64,000 nucleotides of DNA from Catonella sp963539695. Its GTDB lineage: Bacteria; Bacillota; Clostridia; Lachnospirales; Lachnospiraceae. The stretch's first letter is position 1. Each line of letters starts with the position of its first letter. Under the pieces are notes generated by a model, which was given only the letters and a program-made list of their open reading frames with translations, searched no databases and had not been told where the DNA came from. The DNA is taken from contig CAUTOC010000001.1 in assembly GCA_963539695.1 (NCBI GenBank), forward strand, positions 1-64,000. Reading direction: 5' to 3'. Positions 61,959-64,000 of this stretch are shown here, piece by piece. A program made the position numbers and the translations under genes.

Positions 61959-62903
61959 TTAAATATCTAATTTTTCAATGATTTCTTTAAGTATTTTAGC
62001 TGATTCTTTAAGTCTTGTAAGTTCACCTTCATCAAGCTTAATAGGTACCTGAGTTTCAATTCCGTCACTACCTACTATGCAAGGCATACTAAGTACTACT
62101 CCGTCTATTCCCTGTTCGCCATGCATCATAGTAGACACCGGAAGAATGGACTTCTCATCTCTTACTATGCACTCACAAATTCTCTTTACTGCCATAGCTA
62201 CACCAAAATAAGTAGCCCTCTTTCTCTGAATAATCTCATAAGCGGCATTTTTCACTTCTTCAGCTATATTTTTTTCCGCCTCATCATGGCTGTAGTGACC
62301 TCTCATTTCACAAAAATCACTAAGAGGAATACCTGAAACATTGGCAGAACTAAATGCCGCTATCTCACTGTCTCCATGCTCTCCTATTATAAATGCATGT
62401 ATACTTCTTGAGTCAACTCCCAAATGGTCACTAAGTCTGGTTTTAAGACGACCTGTATCAAGAACTGTACCTGAACCGATTACCCTGTTTTCAGGCAGTC
62501 CTGAAAGTTTCTGTGCCACAGCAGTAAGGATATCCACAGGGTTTGCAACTATGAGCAGAATTCCCTTGAAATCTCTGCTTGCTATTTCAGGTATTATACT
62601 TTTAAATATTCCTACATTTTTATGAACCAAATCTAATCTTGTTTCATCAGGCTTCTGATTAGCTCCGGCTGTTACTATAACTATACCTGCATCCCTTACA
62701 TCATCATAACTTCCCGGATATACACGCATATGCTTTGCAAAAGGTATGCCATGGCTTATATCCATAGCTTCTCCCTCAGCCTTATCCATATCTGCATCTA
62801 TCATAGCTATTTCTGAAAAAAGCCCACTCTGCATAAGGGCAAAAACTGATGCTGAACCTACAAAACCACAACCTACCATAACTGCTTTTCTAAAATTTAT
62901 CAT
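61959..62903 (-). CDS. ldh: L-lactate dehydrogenase
   Basis: This 314-residue NAD enzyme interconverts pyruvate and lactate. It has the Rossmann motif VMVGCGFVGSASVFALMQSG (near residue 9). The specificity loop is AGANQKPDETRLDLV, where Gln before Lys-Pro favours pyruvate over oxaloacetate and Asp replaces the usual Gly. VIGSGTVLDTGRLKTRL and the catalytic His in IIGEHGDSEIAAFSS (near residue 175) follow. It is monocistronic. A TATAAT at 62936-62941 on the minus strand may be its -10. Confidence 0.96.
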   Translation of the reverse strand: MINFRKAVMVGCGFVGSASVFALMQSGLFSEIAMIDADMDKAEGEAMDISHGIPFAKHMRVYPGSYDDVRDAGIVIVTAGANQKPDETRLDLVHKNVGIFKSIIPEIASRDFKGILLIVANPVDILTAVAQKLSGLPENRVIGSGTVLDTGRLKTRLSDHLGVDSRSIHAFIIGEHGDSEIAAFSSANVSGIPLSDFCEMRGHYSHDEAEKNIAEEVKNAAYEIIQRKRATYFGVAMAVKRICECIVRDEKSILPVSTMMHGEQGIDGVVLSMPCIVGSDGIETQVPIKLDEGELTRLKESAKILKEIIEKLDI

Positions 62904-62969
62904 AAATTCCCCTTTCTTAATTGAGATTTGTTATCATTATATCACTAATTGCTTTAGAAAGATAGATAT

Positions 62970-63698
62970 TTATTGCCCTAATTCTTTAAAATAAGCATCT
63001 ATTCCATCTGCCATACCTTCAGCCATCTTTTTCTGATAAGAAGCAGTATTTAATGCCCTGTCTTCTGCCTCATTAGTCATATATCCCATTTCTACAATGG
63101 TTACAGGAACTTTAGCCCAGTTTATCCCACTCATGGTATCGGTTTCCCAAATATACTGTTTCTTGCAGCCTGATTTTGCCACAACACAATCAAGTACCTT
63201 TTCAGATAATAACTTACTTTTAGAATACAAATCTGCATTAAAAGGATTATTTTTAGTCTGGCAGATAGTCATTGCTCCATTTACAGTTTTATTTGCAGCA
63301 CCGTTTGCATGAATTCTTATAAAAGCATCAGCATTAGCCTTATTAGCTATTGCCGCTCTTTCAGAGTTACTAATATTTACATCATTTTTAGTTCTACACA
63401 TAATTACCTTGTAACCACGCTTTTTTAGAATTTTTCTTAATTTCTTAGCAACTTTAAGAGCAAGCTTGTACTCAGGCTGCTTGGTCCATAGCCCGCTGGT
63501 GCCGCCTGTTACCTTGAATTTAGTGGCTTTTGCACCAGGACCTATAGGCTCTTTTTCAAGATTAGCCTTGGTCTGATGACCGGCATCTATACAGATGATT
63601 TTTTTATCTGTTTTAGCCGCATTAACAGTGGAGGCATTATCAATCCATACAGCCATAAACATTGATAGAATCAATAAAACACTTAATACTTTTTTCAT
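62970..63698 (-). CDS. Secreted N-acetylmuramoyl-L-alanine amidase
   Basis: This 242-residue protein has a signal peptide (about 1-28, ending STVNAAK) followed directly by an Amidase_3 zinc domain. Motifs are ICIDAGHQTKANLEKEPIGP (first zinc His), PEYKLALKVA (zinc Glu), AFIRIHANGAANKTV (second His) and VTIVEMGYMTNEAEDR (catalytic Glu). It has no extra wall-binding domain, unlike the 904-residue amidase at 18.1 kb. AGGAGGAAG precedes the ATG. No promoter was clear in the AT-rich upstream region. Confidence 0.92.
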   Translation of the reverse strand: MKKVLSVLLILSMFMAVWIDNASTVNAAKTDKKIICIDAGHQTKANLEKEPIGPGAKATKFKVTGGTSGLWTKQPEYKLALKVAKKLRKILKKRGYKVIMCRTKNDVNISNSERAAIANKANADAFIRIHANGAANKTVNGAMTICQTKNNPFNADLYSKSKLLSEKVLDCVVAKSGCKKQYIWETDTMSGINWAKVPVTIVEMGYMTNEAEDRALNTASYQKKMAEGMADGIDAYFKELGQ

Positions 63699-63817
63699 AT
63701 CTTCCTCCTTAATCTTAATTTCTGTGAAATAACGATATATTGATAATTTATTTTTCTGAAATATTACACTAAGCAGAAGTCTATTTCTTACTATATTAAT
63801 ACTAAATGAATTATTAC

Positions 63818-63867
63818 AAACAGGCAGTTACCTTGGATTTTATAATCCTTTGCAACTGCCTGTTTTT
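63818..63867. terminator. Terminator hairpin downstream of the partial gene
   Basis: 12-base perfect arms (63818-63829 with 63854-63865) enclose an inner GGATTTTATAATCC hairpin. T-rich sequence flanks both sides, better on the plus strand. It would end minus-strand transcription coming from 63903. Confidence 0.75.
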
Positions 63868-63902
63868 ATATCATTTTTTCAAATACTTTTGATACCCTAA
63901 TT

Positions 63903-64000
63903 TTATACCGGATAAGCTCCGTTAGCTGTATCAGCTACAGTGCTGTCCACCTTTGTCTGCTGAGCTTTTCTGTATTTGAAGAATTCAGTAGCAACCTGTG
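63903..64000 (-). CDS. C-terminal end of an unidentified protein (partial)
   Basis: On the minus strand a frame enters from the window edge and ends at TAA 63903-63905, encoding 31 residues. These include VATEFFKYRKAQQTK and end TANGAYPV. The codon pattern and the terminator hairpin 35 bases downstream support a real gene end. I do not recognise the family from so short a piece. Confidence 0.6.
   Translation of the reverse strand, partial: QVATEFFKYRKAQQTKVDSTVADTANGAYPV

Noticed and set aside
1..64000. CRISPR array or large tandem repeat
   Set aside because: I saw no regularly spaced repeated units of 20-40 bases anywhere in the window.

Overview
The window is an AT-rich, low-GC Gram-positive (Firmicutes) chromosome segment. 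Its gene content and order (minCDE-rodA-mgsA, HlyD-like gene/sepF/ylmH/divIVA, rplU-prp-rpmA-obgE-yhbY-nadD-yqeK-rsfS, lexA next to a Xer-type recombinase, ruvAB-zapA-U32, phoH/HD protein/ybeY) point to the Lachnospiraceae or close Clostridia. This placement is inferred from family knowledge; no 16S rRNA gene lies in the window. Almost everything is core chromosome. I see no prophage, insertion sequence or CRISPR array.

Layout. 1-15.4 kb is nearly all plus strand: cell-shape and division genes (minC end, minD, minE, a stand-alone SEDS protein), mgsA, a lipoprotein D-Ala-D-Ala carboxypeptidase, a small P-loop protein, an HlyD-like protein, a decayed yggS remnant, sepF, ylmH, divIVA, aroB, lspA and rluD, then the ribosomal protein L21/L27 operon with a leader RNA and the ribosome-assembly/NAD genes. 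15.5-17.8 kb holds a compact SOS locus: lexA and a YneA-like LysM protein are divergent across an intergenic region with several LexA-box-like dyads, followed by a tyrosine recombinase. 18.1-23.3 kb encodes a large multidomain cell-wall amidase, a GHL10-type glycosidase-like protein and an unknown membrane protein. From 23.4 kb to the end almost all genes are on the minus strand: a BlaI-like repressor, tdk, recU, RNA-modification genes, a degenerate HPr paralogue (plus strand), thiI-iscS-rsmE-prmA, a TetR-controlled ECF transporter cassette with a deleted ABC exporter, tRNA-Leu, a fused SEDS-class B PBP protein, U32 peptidase, zapA, ruvBA, a SWIM/SNF2 helicase, trkH-trkA, miaB, a folate enzyme, two FAD oxidoreductases, a DUF3048 lipoprotein, ybeY, a degenerate PgpH-like protein, phoH, rpsU, ldh and a second amidase.

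Themes. Envelope growth and division dominate: Min system, SepF, DivIVA, ZapA, two SEDS proteins, one class B PBP, carboxypeptidase, two amidases and a LexA-linked division inhibitor. The most unusual items are the SEDS-PBP single-chain fusion; the PgpH-like protein whose HD motif is replaced; the HPr-like protein without the phosphorylatable histidine; the yggS C-terminal fossil in the division cluster; an ABC-exporter deletion fossil beside an intact ECF transporter; and well-formed palindromic operators at the TetR and BlaI-like genes. The strand switch near 23 kb could mean the chromosome terminus is nearby, but that is only an inference.
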